A stretch of DNA of 64,000 nt from assembly GCF_963678185.1 (NCBI RefSeq), contig NZ_OY782757.1, positions 2,880,001 to 2,944,000 of the forward strand. Direction: 5' to 3'. The stretch is from an uncultured Tolumonas sp. (lineage in GTDB: Bacteria > Pseudomonadota > Gammaproteobacteria > Enterobacterales > Aeromonadaceae). Positions within the stretch are counted from its first letter, which is position 1. Each line of letters starts with the position of its first letter. A program made the translations under genes and the position numbers. The notes below the pieces were generated by a model. It was not told the origin of the DNA. It saw nothing but the letters and a program-made list of their open reading frames with translations, and searched no databases. Of the stretch, positions 22,629 through 32,463 are shown piece by piece.

Positions 22629-23957
22629 TTACACATGCAGCAACAGGTGTTTACGTTCCCAAGGGCTGATAACGCGCTTGTATTCGATGTATTCCGCCTC
22701 TTTCACGGCACAAAACGCATCGACAAACTGCTCGCCCAAGACTTCGCGAATGGGCTGACAGGCGCGCAGATGGCTGACGGCTTCATCCAGATCGTGCGGG
22801 AACACACTTGGTAAGCCGTAGGCATCGCTGGTTAGCGGTTCGGTTGGTTGCATCTGATTTTTGATGCCGAGATAGGCGCTGGCTAAGGTCGCTGCCAGTG
22901 CCAGATAAGGGTTGCTATCCACACCGGGCAGGCGGTTTTCAATGCGCCGCGCGGCGGGGTTGGAATGCGGCACACGGATGCCGCAAGAGCGGTTGTCATA
23001 ACCCCATTGCACATTGATTGGCGCTGCCCAATAACGGGTCAGGCGGCGGTAGCTGTTCACAAAGGGTGCCATCAGCGCGATCACTTCCGGCAGATAAGCC
23101 TGCATGCCGCCAATCGCATGATAAAAATGTTCACTGGCGCGCCCGTCAGGCAGCGAAAACACATTTTCACCCGTCGTTTTATCTTTAATGCTCATGTGAA
23201 TGTGCATGGCAGAACCGGGCTCGTTTTCCATCGGTTTGGCCATAAAGGTCGCGTACATATTGCGGCGGATCGCTGCTTCCCGCACCGTGCGTTTAAACAG
23301 AAACACCTGATCGGCGAGATCCAGCGGCTCGCCGTGCAGGAAGTTGATCTCCATCTGGCAGGCACCGATCTCGTGGATCAAAGTGTCGATCTGCAGGTTT
23401 TGCACGTCGCAGTAGTCATACACATCTTCAAACAGATCGTCATATTCGTTGACCGCATCAATGGAGTAAGCCTTGCGGCCCGTTTCTGGTCGCCCTGTTC
23501 TGCCGACTGGCGGGCGCAGAGGCAGGTCAGGGTCACGGTTTACTTCCACCAGATAAAATTCCATCTCCGGTGCCACAATGGGTTCCCAGCCCATTTCGGC
23601 ATACAGCGCCAGTACGCGACGCAGCACATAACGTGGTGCAATCTCAACCGGTGAGCCATCAAAATGAAAGCAGTCGTGGATCAACTGCGCCACCGGGTCT
23701 TTCGCCCACGGTACCAGCCGTAAACTGTTCGGGTCAGGCAGCAAGATCATGTCGGGATCGGTATTCGGGATGATGTTGTCGGCATATTCACCGGTCACGG
23801 TTTGCGCCAGCACCACTTGCGGTAGGCGCATACCATCTTCTTCACTGAATTTCTCTTTCGGAATAATTTTCCCGCGCGCAATGCCGGTGAAGTCGGGCGT
23901 GATGCATTCCACTTCGGTGATGCGGTGTTCGCGCATCCAATCGCTGATGATACTCAT
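22629..23957 (-). CDS. puuA: gamma-glutamylputrescine synthetase (glutamine synthetase family)
   Basis: 442 aa. ATP-dependent ligation of glutamate to putrescine, the entry step of the gamma-glutamylated putrescine pathway. The glutamine-synthetase fold is seen in PEMEFYLVE, GACQMEINFLHG, GSAMHIHMS and NRSCGIRVP, with RRIENRLPGVDSNPYLALAATLAS. Its context with puuD and an aminotransferase separates it from true GlnA. Its ATG overlaps the puuD stop by 4 bp, so translation is coupled. Confidence 0.92.
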   Translation of the reverse strand: MSIISDWMREHRITEVECITPDFTGIARGKIIPKEKFSEEDGMRLPQVVLAQTVTGEYADNIIPNTDPDMILLPDPNSLRLVPWAKDPVAQLIHDCFHFDGSPVEIAPRYVLRRVLALYAEMGWEPIVAPEMEFYLVEVNRDPDLPLRPPVGRTGRPETGRKAYSIDAVNEYDDLFEDVYDYCDVQNLQIDTLIHEIGACQMEINFLHGEPLDLADQVFLFKRTVREAAIRRNMYATFMAKPMENEPGSAMHIHMSIKDKTTGENVFSLPDGRASEHFYHAIGGMQAYLPEVIALMAPFVNSYRRLTRYWAAPINVQWGYDNRSCGIRVPHSNPAARRIENRLPGVDSNPYLALAATLASAYLGIKNQMQPTEPLTSDAYGLPSVFPHDLDEAVSHLRACQPIREVLGEQFVDAFCAVKEAEYIEYKRVISPWERKHLLLHV

Positions 23958-24739
23958 GGTGTGATCTCCAATCCGTGGGGGTAGAGTCCGTGGCGGGTTG
24001 CATGATGTTCACGGCAAGCGCGGCCAAACGCCTGAAAAATGGCCTGCGATAGCGGGTTTTCCTGATGACGCCACTCGGGGTGCCATTGCACAGCAAAACT
24101 AAAACCCGGGGCATCCGTGACGCTGAACGCTTCGATTAAACCATCGGGTGCAGTGGCTTCCACTGTTAATTGGCGGGCTAACTCCTGCACTCCTTGGTGA
24201 TGCAGCGAGTTGACCATCGCGTCGGTTTGGCCTGTCCATTGCTGCAACAACCCTTGCTCAGCAAAATGGATCGGGTGAGCGATACGGCAGTATTTCTCGT
24301 CGGCGGTGTTACCGATATCGCGGTGATCCAGCTTGCCTGGTTGTTCGTGCACTTTCTGATAGAGCGAACCACCGAACGCGACATTCATCTCTTGAAAGCC
24401 ACGGCATATCCCCAATACCGGCACGCCTTGTGCGACTGCTGCTCTGATCAGTGGCAGTGTGGTGGCATCGCGGATCGGGTCATTAAAATCATTATCCAGC
24501 GGTAAGCCGCCATAGTGATAGGGCTCTATATTGGATGGGCTGCCGGTAAACAGCAGGCCATCAAGCGCCCCGAGTAATTGCGAAATGGGCAAGTTATCTT
24601 GCAAGGCTGGGATCAGCAGCGGGAAACCGCCGGCACCCACGCGCACGGCATCAACGTATTGATCGCTTGCGAGATGGAAATAACGTTCATCTTTGATCTG
24701 CCAGTGACAGCAAATCACACCAATCATAGGTAACGACAT
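23954..24739 (-). CDS. puuD: gamma-glutamyl-GABA hydrolase (class I amidotransferase family)
   Basis: 261 aa from ATG 24739; an in-frame TTG at 24778 would add 13 residues without homology. Peptidase C26-type hydrolase that frees GABA from gamma-glutamyl-GABA. The nucleophile cysteine lies in VLGICRGFQEMNV and the catalytic His/Glu in VQWHPEW. First structural gene of the minus-strand operon, equivalent to spuA. SD weak, which fits possible control by the leader upstream. Confidence 0.92.
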   Translation of the reverse strand: MSLPMIGVICCHWQIKDERYFHLASDQYVDAVRVGAGGFPLLIPALQDNLPISQLLGALDGLLFTGSPSNIEPYHYGGLPLDNDFNDPIRDATTLPLIRAAVAQGVPVLGICRGFQEMNVAFGGSLYQKVHEQPGKLDHRDIGNTADEKYCRIAHPIHFAEQGLLQQWTGQTDAMVNSLHHQGVQELARQLTVEATAPDGLIEAFSVTDAPGFSFAVQWHPEWRHQENPLSQAIFQAFGRACREHHATRHGLYPHGLEITP

Positions 24740-24799
24740 ACTGTTGTTGTCTGACCTTAACGGAAAGACACCCTTCAACTTGTCTAACAGAAAATGTAA

Positions 24800-24818
24800 T
24801 TACGCAAAATCTGCGTAA
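24800..24818. promoter_or_regulatory. perfect palindrome before puuD
   Basis: TTACGCA (24800-24806), 5-bp spacer, TGCGTAA (24812-24818). It lies between the leader ORF and puuD. It could be an operator for a dimeric repressor or a weak RNA hairpin. It does not match the E. coli PuuR site as I know it. Confidence 0.5.
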
Positions 24819-24841
24819 GGGGAGCGATTGAGATGTCAGCG

Positions 24842-24976
24842 CTAGGTGGCTGCAGGGGCGATAAGATGCTGGTGGAACGGTGCAGGAAGAAAGAAAGCAG
24901 GGCAATGCGTCGGCAACGGTTCGAGACGGTCGAGGGTTAAGCAGGGACATCGGGATGTCATTGAATGCAGCCGCAT
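24842..24976 (-). CDS. 44-codon leader ORF upstream of puuD
   Basis: The ATG at 24976 is preceded by AAGGAGGA (24981-24988) at good spacing, one of the best Shine-Dalgarno sequences in the window. It encodes 44 residues (MRLHSMTSRCPCLTLD at the start) rich in Leu, Pro, His, Thr and Cys, with no similarity I recognise. It starts about 40 nt after the predicted sigma-54 transcription start and ends 102 bp before puuD, so it could be a regulatory leader peptide. A chance ORF behind a real SD is the alternative. Confidence 0.4.
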   Translation of the reverse strand: MRLHSMTSRCPCLTLDRLEPLPTHCPAFFLPAPFHQHLIAPAAT

Positions 24977-25026
24977 AGGCTCCTCCTTAATTGTGCTAAC
25001 TTGAGAGATAGCTTCTGATGGTTCAG

Positions 25027-25042
25027 AGCAAATTTGGTGCCA
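25027..25042 (-). promoter_or_regulatory. sigma-54 promoter for puuD-puuA-spuC
   Basis: On the minus strand TGGCAC-N5-TTGCT is a full match to the RpoN -24/-12 consensus with exact spacing. Predicted start near 25017, leaving a leader of about 278 nt. It sits inside an inverted repeat with 9-bp arms (TTCTGATGG 25013-25021, CCATCAGAA 25040-25048), which might let another protein compete with the polymerase. Confidence 0.8.
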
Positions 25043-25047
25043 TCAGA

Positions 25048-25080
25048 AACAGCACTAATCACACCGGGATATGTGCTGTT
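25048..25080. promoter_or_regulatory. inverted repeat in the puu regulatory region
   Basis: AACAGCAC (25048-25055) and GTGCTGTT (25073-25080), perfect 8-bp arms, 17 bp apart. It lies just upstream of the minus-strand -24 element and about 110 bp upstream of the puuC -24 element. Possible activator or repressor site. Confidence 0.45.
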
Positions 25081-25092
25081 AACAGACAAGCT

Positions 25093-25109
25093 CGCACCAA
25101 TGTGGTGTT
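25093..25109. promoter_or_regulatory. NtrC (NR-I) binding site
   Basis: GCACCA-ATG-TGGTG within 25093-25109 matches the dyad TGCACCA-N3-TGGTGCA at 11 of 14 positions. The centre is about 60 bp from the minus-strand -24 element and 84 bp from the plus-strand one, suitable distances for an enhancer serving both directions. Suggests induction of putrescine use on nitrogen limitation. Confidence 0.65.
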
Positions 25110-25184
25110 TGTTGCACAAGAACCGCTCGGATCGTCTGACTGATGAATTCCAGCCTGATTACGTTATGGAACGAAACAAGACAC

Positions 25185-25200
25185 TGGCCTGAAAACTGCT
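25185..25200 (+). promoter_or_regulatory. possible sigma-54 promoter for puuC
   Basis: TGGCCT-N5-CTGCT keeps the invariant GG and GC at the right spacing with three mismatches to the RpoN consensus. Predicted start near 25211, 36 nt before the puuC ATG. Confidence 0.45.
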
Positions 25201-25246
25201 TTGTGTTCCGACTAAAGTATAAATCAATAACAAAAAAGAGGTGGGT

Positions 25247-26722
25247 ATGCGGACTTATGCTGAATGGCAATCCATGACGACAGCTCTCTCTATTGAATCC
25301 AGAGCGTTTATTGCCGGGAAATATGTTACGGCGCAATCAGATATGACGTTTTCGGTGCGAAATCCGGCAACCGGCAAAGAATTAACGCAAGTTGTAGCGT
25401 GTGGCCCGGCAGAAGTAGAAGCTGCAGTCGATTGTGCCAAAACTCAATTTGAGAACGGCAGTTGGGCCGGTTTACCGGCGCGCGAACGTAAACGTATTTT
25501 ATTGGCGTGGTCGGCACTGATCCGCGAACATGCTGACGAATTAGCCTTGTTGGAAACGCTGAATACCGGCAAGCCGATCAGTCATGCGATGGCGATTGAT
25601 ATCAACAATACAGCCTATTGTGTGCAGTGGTTTGCCGAAGCGATCGACAAGATCCATGGTGAGGTGCCGGATATTGCGAACCACTTACACGCGGTGATCC
25701 GTCATGAGCCAATGGGGGTGGTGGCAGCCATTGTGCCGTGGAACTTTCCGCTCATGATGGCGAGCTGGAAATTTGCCCCCGCGTTGGCGGCAGGTAATTC
25801 GGTTATTCTGAAACCATCAGAAAAATCACCGTTAACGGCGATCAAGGTAGCGGCGCTGGCGAAACAAGCCGGTATTCCGGATGGTGTGTTTAATGTGCTG
25901 CCGGGCAATGGTTCGGTTGGGCAGTTACTGGCACAACATAGGGACGTTGATTGCGTCACTTTCACTGGTTCAACGGCGGTCGGACGGCAGATTGCAAAAG
26001 AGGCTGCCGCCTCCAATTTGAAACGGGTCTGGCTCGAATTGGGCGGCAAGTCGGCCAATATCGTCATGGTTGATGCCGATCTGCAAGCAGCGGCGGAAGG
26101 GGTGGCGGCGGGCATTTTCTTTAATCAGGGGGAGATGTGCTCGGCGGGTTCGCGGGTTTTGGTACAACGTGCTGTGTACGAAGAATTTGTTGTGCTGTTA
26201 ACGGCTGCCGCTAAAGCATGGCAGCCGGCAGATCCGCTGGAACCAAGCACTTTGATGGGAGCGATCATCGATCAAGCGCAGTTCGATAAAGTCATGAGTT
26301 ATATCGCGCTGGGGAAAAAAGAGGCTGAGCTGATCTTCGGTGGCGAAGCTGTGAGTGGTGAACAAGGCTGGTTTATTCCACCGACTTTGTTTGTCAGTGC
26401 GCCAGATACCCGTATTGCACAGGAAGAGATCTTTGGCCCAGTTTGCACACTGATTGTCTTTGATGACGAAGAGGAAGCTCTGCGCATTGCCAACAGTTCC
26501 ATTTACGGACTGGGTGCCGGTGTCTGGACGCAAAACATCAGTGTGGCGCATCGCATGTCGCGGAAGCTGCGGGCGGGTTCGGTATGGGTTAACTGCTATG
26601 AAGAGAGTGGCGATCAAAACTTACCGTTTGGCGGTTATAAACAGTCGGGTAATGGCCGGGATAAATCGTTGCACTCGTTAGAAAAATACATGGAAATCAA
26701 AACAGTGCTGATGAAAGTCTGA
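25247..26722 (+). CDS. puuC: aldehyde dehydrogenase, PuuC type
   Basis: 491 aa from ATG 25247 (AGAGG upstream; a GTG two codons earlier is less likely). NAD(P)-dependent oxidation of gamma-glutamyl-gamma-aminobutyraldehyde or a related aminoaldehyde. Typical motifs: substrate entry VVAAIVPWNFPLMM, glycine motif FTGSTAVGRQIA, catalytic Glu in WLELGGKSANIV and catalytic Cys in FNQGEMCSAGSRV. Divergent from the puuD operon and sharing its control region, which supports the role. Broad-substrate aminoaldehyde enzymes such as KauB are close alternatives. Confidence 0.9.
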   Translation: MRTYAEWQSMTTALSIESRAFIAGKYVTAQSDMTFSVRNPATGKELTQVVACGPAEVEAAVDCAKTQFENGSWAGLPARERKRILLAWSALIREHADELALLETLNTGKPISHAMAIDINNTAYCVQWFAEAIDKIHGEVPDIANHLHAVIRHEPMGVVAAIVPWNFPLMMASWKFAPALAAGNSVILKPSEKSPLTAIKVAALAKQAGIPDGVFNVLPGNGSVGQLLAQHRDVDCVTFTGSTAVGRQIAKEAAASNLKRVWLELGGKSANIVMVDADLQAAAEGVAAGIFFNQGEMCSAGSRVLVQRAVYEEFVVLLTAAAKAWQPADPLEPSTLMGAIIDQAQFDKVMSYIALGKKEAELIFGGEAVSGEQGWFIPPTLFVSAPDTRIAQEEIFGPVCTLIVFDDEEEALRIANSSIYGLGAGVWTQNISVAHRMSRKLRAGSVWVNCYEESGDQNLPFGGYKQSGNGRDKSLHSLEKYMEIKTVLMKV

Positions 26723-26765
26723 GTTTTGTTATGCCGAATAGCAGCGATCAGTTTGGTGTTAGATA

Positions 26766-26797
26766 CAAAAAGGGCCCTCAAACGAGAGCCCTTTTGC
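26766..26797 (+). terminator. bidirectional terminator between puuC and sstT
   Basis: AAAAAGGGC-C-CTC, loop AAAC, GAG-A-GCCCTTTT, with one mismatch. A and T runs on both sides suit both convergent genes. Confidence 0.8.
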
Positions 26798-26818
26798 ATG
26801 AAATGGTGCTTGTGCTAT

Positions 26819-28075
26819 TTAAGCCAGATCCACTTCTTCCTGCAGATTATTTTCATGCAAATCGGCATCTTCTGCCATACAGGCTGCAGCGGTAAACAGT
26901 ACGTCGGTGGAGCTGTTCAGTGCGGTTTCTGATGAATCTTGTAATACACCGATGATAAAGCCAACCGCGACGACTTGCATCGCGACATCATTACTGATGC
27001 CAAACAAGCTACAAGCCAGCGGGATCAACAGCAGTGAACCACCCGCCACACCCGATGCACCACAGGCACTGATCGTTGCCACAACACTCAGTAAGACTGC
27101 AGTCGCGATATCAATATTGATACCCAGCGTGTGTACGGCAGCCATACTCAACACAGTAATGGTGATCGCGGCACCGGCCATATTGATGGTCGCACCCAAT
27201 GGAATGGACACGGCGTAAGTTTCTTCCGGCAAACGCAGTTTTTCACACAGCGCCATATTCACGGGAATGTTAGCCGCCGAGCTGCGGGTAAAGAAAGCGG
27301 TCACGCCACTCTCTTTTAAGCACATGAACACCAGAGGAAACGGGTTACGCTTTATTTTCCAGAACACAATCAATGGATTCACGACTAAAGCTACAAACAC
27401 CATACAGCCGATCAGCACGGCCAGCAGATGCGCATAACCTAACAGTGCGCTGAAGCCGGTTTCGGCAAACGTAGACGCAACCAGACCCATGATGCCCAAC
27501 GGTGCACAACGTATCACGCCACGCACAATTGAAGAAACTGCATTCGACAGATCAGTAATCACGGTTTTGGTGGTTTCACCGGCATGGCGCAGTGACAGAC
27601 CGAGCGCAATGGCCCAGGCCAGAATACCGATATAGTTACCTTCCAAGAGTGCTTTCACTGGGTTGGCGACCACACTGAATAACAGGGTGTTTAATACTTC
27701 GGTAATGCCGCCTGGCGGTACGATATCTGCATTTTGTGTACTGAGATGTAACACAGATGGAAAGGCAAAGCTGGCCACGACGGCAACCGCGGCTGCACAG
27801 AAAGTACCAAACAGATACAAAACCAACAGGGGGCGGATACTGGTTTTCTGGCCCTGTTTATGTCCGGCGATCGAGTCGGTCACCAGCAGCAAGACCAGCA
27901 CTGGGGCGACTGCTTTCAGGGCACCAACAAATAAGGTTCCCATCAGGCCCGCTGTTTTGGCGGCGGAAGGAACAAAGTTAGCCAGCAAAATACCAGCAAC
28001 CATACCAATCAGGATCTGAGTAACCAGACTGGTGTTATTAATGAGTCGAACAAATAATGGGGGTGTTTGGCGCAT
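26819..28075 (-). CDS. sstT: serine/threonine:sodium symporter SstT
   Basis: 418 aa inner-membrane protein of the dicarboxylate/amino-acid:cation symporter family. The start is the ATG at 28075 with AGGGA upstream; a GTG at 28090 is less likely. Recognisable segments are [14 protein letters not shown] (re-entrant serine-rich loop), [17 protein letters not shown] and [26 protein letters not shown]. Na+-driven uptake of serine and threonine. Single gene. The gap 28076-28322 holds its promoter region; I see no further element there. Confidence 0.94.
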   Translation of the reverse strand: MRQTPPLFVRLINNTSLVTQILIGMVAGILLANFVPSAAKTAGLMGTLFVGALKAVAPVLVLLLVTDSIAGHKQGQKTSIRPLLVLYLFGTFCAAAVAVVASFAFPSVLHLSTQNADIVPPGGITEVLNTLLFSVVANPVKALLEGNYIGILAWAIALGLSLRHAGETTKTVITDLSNAVSSIVRGVIRCAPLGIMGLVASTFAETGFSALLGYAHLLAVLIGCMVFVALVVNPLIVFWKIKRNPFPLVFMCLKESGVTAFFTRSSAANIPVNMALCEKLRLPEETYAVSIPLGATINMAGAAITITVLSMAAVHTLGINIDIATAVLLSVVATISACGASGVAGGSLLLIPLACSLFGISNDVAMQVVAVGFIIGVLQDSSETALNSSTDVLFTAAACMAEDADLHENNLQEEVDLA

Positions 28076-28322
28076 AAAAATCCCTGGCACTAAGTAGTGG
28101 TTAAATCATTAACTCCTGTAAACCGGTGGTAGCTGATTGCGCTGTTTTAAAAGTAACACGCACAACAATGCAGCAGTCGATTCATGTTCTGATCGAGCTT
28201 TTTGCTGCAATAACCATTCGGAGTAGTGGAAATATCCCATTCATTGCCGAAATTTGCTACTAAAAAGGGCAAAAAATGCCGAAAACGCCAGAATATTGCG
28301 TGCAAAAGTGGTGCATTGAGAG

Positions 28323-28592
28323 CTATTTGAGATAAGAGCGCAGCACTTTAATCAGTTCCTCTGTCGCTTCAGGTTCTTCTTGTTCCAGCAGTGGTTGCAT
28401 ATGTTCCCGGATATGCCCTTCAATTACAGTCGACATCAAACCATTAATTGCCCCGCGGATCGCGGTGATCTGTTGCAGGATCGGATAACAACCTGTCTCT
28501 TCGTCGAGGGCGCGTTCCAGTGCTTCCAATTGTCCTTTCAATCTGCGAACTCGGTTCAATAGTGGCTTCTTGTGCTTTAGCGTGTGGCTCAT
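28323..28592 (-). CDS. dmeR: RcnR/CsoR-family Ni/Co-responsive repressor (DmeR-like)
   Basis: 89 aa all-helical repressor. The metal fingerprint of RcnR is complete: His3, Cys35, His60 and His64 (MSHT, TGCYPILQQI, IEGHIREH). This separates it from CsoR and from formaldehyde-sensing FrmR. The conserved core is AIRGAINGLM. It lies divergent from a CDF exporter with a G-tract operator between them, so it most likely releases DNA on binding Ni2+ or Co2+. Good SD (AAGGAT). Confidence 0.9.
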   Translation of the reverse strand: MSHTLKHKKPLLNRVRRLKGQLEALERALDEETGCYPILQQITAIRGAINGLMSTVIEGHIREHMQPLLEQEEPEATEELIKVLRSYLK

Positions 28593-28606
28593 TAAAGATC
28601 CTTGTT

Positions 28607-28625
28607 TATACTGGGGGGGAGTATA
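28607..28625. promoter_or_regulatory. RcnR-type G-tract operator
   Basis: TATACT (28607-28612), seven G (28613-28619), AGTATA (28620-28625). It agrees with the TACT-G6-N-AGTA recognition rule of RcnR. Position between dmeR and dmeF allows control of both. Confidence 0.85.
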
Positions 28626-28691
28626 TACTTAATAATAACTCTCAATATCAACTCTGTTGTAGCACAGACTTTTTCAGTCAGCGAGGATTGT

Positions 28692-29768
<1,077 letters not shown>

Positions 29769-29893
29769 CCCATAAACTTGATAATACTTTACATCCTTTG
29801 CTATCAGAGTCTTGTCTGGCCATGCAAGCTGAGTGATCATATGCACAATTATTTAGAATGGTTATCTCTGGTCAGAGTTCAAGGATACAAAGG

Positions 29894-32455
29894 ATGTCTC
29901 GGTTACGAGGATGGTTAGGGGTTGCGGTCAGCCTGTTATTGTTAGGTTTGGCATTAAGTGTTTTATATCATCTGGATCATGAATATCGGTGGAATGATGT
30001 AGTCACTCATGTGCGGGAAGTTCCGGGCTCTTTATTATTCAAAGCGCTGATCTTTACCTTTCTGAATTACGTGTTACTCACCGGTTACGACTGGATGGCG
30101 ATCCGTCAGGTGGGGGCTCAAGTGCCTTATCAAAAAGTGGCTCTGACCTCTTTTATCGGTTACACGTTTTCCAATACGCTCGGTTTTTCATTATTAACCG
30201 GCGCGTCGGTGCGTTATCGTTTTTATACTGCCGCCGGTTTAAACCCAGGCCAGATCGCCCGGGTAATAGTATATTGCTCGGTGACCTTCTTCTTAGGTTT
30301 GTTTCTGGTCGGTGGTGTTGCGTTGTTGCTGGGTGTTAAAACACTGCCTGCGGCATTACCAATTCCCTTGTGGCTGACTTCATCATTACAAGCCATTGGT
30401 GGTGCTTGTGCTGGGGTTGCAGTTGCGTATCTATTCTTGGCTTTTTTCCGCCGAAAACCATTGGCTTGGCGTCATCACCGGTGGCAGATGCCGACTTTTG
30501 CTCAGGCATCCAGTCAGTTGCTGGTGGCCAGTTGTGATTGGTTATTAGCGGGCGCTATCTTTTTTAGTCTGTTGCCAGATACCCCAGGTGTTACTTATTG
30601 GTCCGTGTTGGCGGTGTTTGTTGCAGCTAACCTGATTGGTGTTTTGGCGCACGTACCGGGCGGGCTCGGCATTTTTGAGTCAATTGTCACGCTGGTATTA
30701 AGTCCGTTCATGCTGCCAGGGCACATTTTGGGTGCCTTGATCTTGTTCCGTGTTATCTATTATCTGCTGCCATTTTTGATCAGCCTGACGTTATTTGTCG
30801 GTATCGAAATGCTGCAGCATAAAGACAAGTTAAAACAATGGCTGGCCCCGTTTCAGGGCTTAAATCTGGTGTTACCGCCGCTGTTGAGTATTGCGGTATT
30901 TATCACCGGTGCTGTATTGCTGTTTTCTGGTGCCACACCGGCCGTTGATACACGTTTGCTCTGGTTACAAGATGTCTTGCCGTTACCGCTGCTGGAAGTT
31001 TCGCATCTGGCGGGCAGTTTGATTGGTTTTGCTTTGCTGCTGTTGGCGCATCGTCTGCAACGTCGTTACGACGCGGCTTTCACGCTCACGTCACTGTTGC
31101 TGGCTGCCAGTACGGTTTTCTCGCTATTAAAAGGTTTGGATTGGGAAGAAGCTTCATTATCGGCTTTGATCCTGGCTTGTTTGCTGCCTTGCCGTCACTT
31201 GTTTTATCGTAAGGGTCGTTTGCAAAATGAACCTTTCTCGCTGAACTGGACGCTGGCGATATTAGCGGTGCTGTTGGGTACGGTGTGGCTGATTTTCTTT
31301 TCCTATAAACATGTCGAATACCGTAACGAATTGTGGTGGGAATTTACCCTGTTCCACAATGCGCCGCGTGCAATGCGGGCGGGGGTATTGGTGGCTATCG
31401 TAGGTTGTGCTTATGGTTTGCACCATTTATTACGCCCGATCCGTATGCAACCCGATCTGCCTTCGCAGGATGAGCAGCTATTAGCGTTTAATCTGGTGCA
31501 ACGTTACGGCCGTACACAAGGTTATCTTGCGTTGTTAGGCGACAAATATCTGTTGTTCCATCCAAGCCGTGAAGCCTTTTTGATGTATGGCATGGAAGGT
31601 CGCAGCTGGATTGTGTTGGGTGATCCGATCGGGCCGGAAGAGTATTACGATGAGTTGTTGTGGCAGTTCCGCGAGCTGTGTGACAGCTACGATGCGTGGC
31701 CGGTCTTTTATGAAGTCAGTAATGAATATTTACCACATTATCTTGAGCTGGGTTTGACGCCGCTGAAATTGGGCGAAGAAGCCATTATTGATCTGAGCAA
31801 ATTTACCCTGGAAGGTAGTTCACGGAAGAGCTTGCGCCAGACGTATGCCAAGACACAGCGTGATGGCTTAAGTTTCCAATGGATTGATGCGGCTGACGTA
31901 CACACCTATCTGCCACAACTGCAAGCCATCTCTGATGCTTGGATGGGAGAAAAGCAGGTTCGGGAAAAAGGCTTTTCGGTTGGGCGTTTTGAAACGGATT
32001 ATCTGTGTCGTTGTCCGCTGGCGCTGGCTTGGTGTAATGGCGAGCCGGTTGGTTTTGCTAATGTCTGGACGACGGACAGTAAAACCGAGTTATCCGTGGA
32101 TCTGATGCGTTATGATCCAGAACGCTCGCCGGGTGGTGTCATGGATTTCTTGTTCATTGAGTTACTGCAATGGGGCAAAACACAGGGCTATCGTACCTTT
32201 AATCTGGGTATGGCGCCGATGTCGGGCATGTCGCGCCACCCGCTGGCTTCTTACTGGAATAAACTGGGGCAGTTGCTGTTTGCCAAAGGTAATCGCTTCT
32301 ATAATTTCCAAGGCTTGCGCCGCTTTAAAGAAAAATATCAGCCGCAATGGCGCCCCAGTTATCTGGTGAGTCAAGGCGGGTTGCGTTTGCCACGTATTCT
32401 GGCGAATACTGCCTCGTTAATTAGTCGTGGCATGTTAGGTACTATTCGTAAGTAG
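29894..32455 (+). CDS. mprF: bifunctional lysyl-phosphatidylglycerol synthase/flippase MprF
   Basis: 853 aa from ATG 29894 with AAGGA 8 nt upstream (ATG 29858 possible). The N-terminal 500 residues hold about a dozen membrane helices of the flippase, including the GFSLLTGASVRYRFY and HVPGGLGIFE motifs. The C-terminal cytosolic domain (about 520-850) is the tRNA-dependent aminoacyl-PG synthase of the GNAT-like fold, with GDPIGP, WMGEKQVREKGFSVG and LMRYDPERSPGGVMDFLF. It adds an amino acid, usually lysine or alanine, to PG and lowers membrane negative charge. Followed after 8 bp by the virJ-like gene. Confidence 0.93.
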   Translation: MSRLRGWLGVAVSLLLLGLALSVLYHLDHEYRWNDVVTHVREVPGSLLFKALIFTFLNYVLLTGYDWMAIRQVGAQVPYQKVALTSFIGYTFSNTLGFSLLTGASVRYRFYTAAGLNPGQIARVIVYCSVTFFLGLFLVGGVALLLGVKTLPAALPIPLWLTSSLQAIGGACAGVAVAYLFLAFFRRKPLAWRHHRWQMPTFAQASSQLLVASCDWLLAGAIFFSLLPDTPGVTYWSVLAVFVAANLIGVLAHVPGGLGIFESIVTLVLSPFMLPGHILGALILFRVIYYLLPFLISLTLFVGIEMLQHKDKLKQWLAPFQGLNLVLPPLLSIAVFITGAVLLFSGATPAVDTRLLWLQDVLPLPLLEVSHLAGSLIGFALLLLAHRLQRRYDAAFTLTSLLLAASTVFSLLKGLDWEEASLSALILACLLPCRHLFYRKGRLQNEPFSLNWTLAILAVLLGTVWLIFFSYKHVEYRNELWWEFTLFHNAPRAMRAGVLVAIVGCAYGLHHLLRPIRMQPDLPSQDEQLLAFNLVQRYGRTQGYLALLGDKYLLFHPSREAFLMYGMEGRSWIVLGDPIGPEEYYDELLWQFRELCDSYDAWPVFYEVSNEYLPHYLELGLTPLKLGEEAIIDLSKFTLEGSSRKSLRQTYAKTQRDGLSFQWIDAADVHTYLPQLQAISDAWMGEKQVREKGFSVGRFETDYLCRCPLALAWCNGEPVGFANVWTTDSKTELSVDLMRYDPERSPGGVMDFLFIELLQWGKTQGYRTFNLGMAPMSGMSRHPLASYWNKLGQLLFAKGNRFYNFQGLRRFKEKYQPQWRPSYLVSQGGLRLPRILANTASLISRGMLGTIRK

Positions 32456-32463
32456 GAGTTCCA

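Noticed and set aside
25101-25114. A second plus-strand -24/-12 element (TGGTGTTTGTTGC)
   Set aside because: Spacing between GG and GC is two bases too short for sigma-54.
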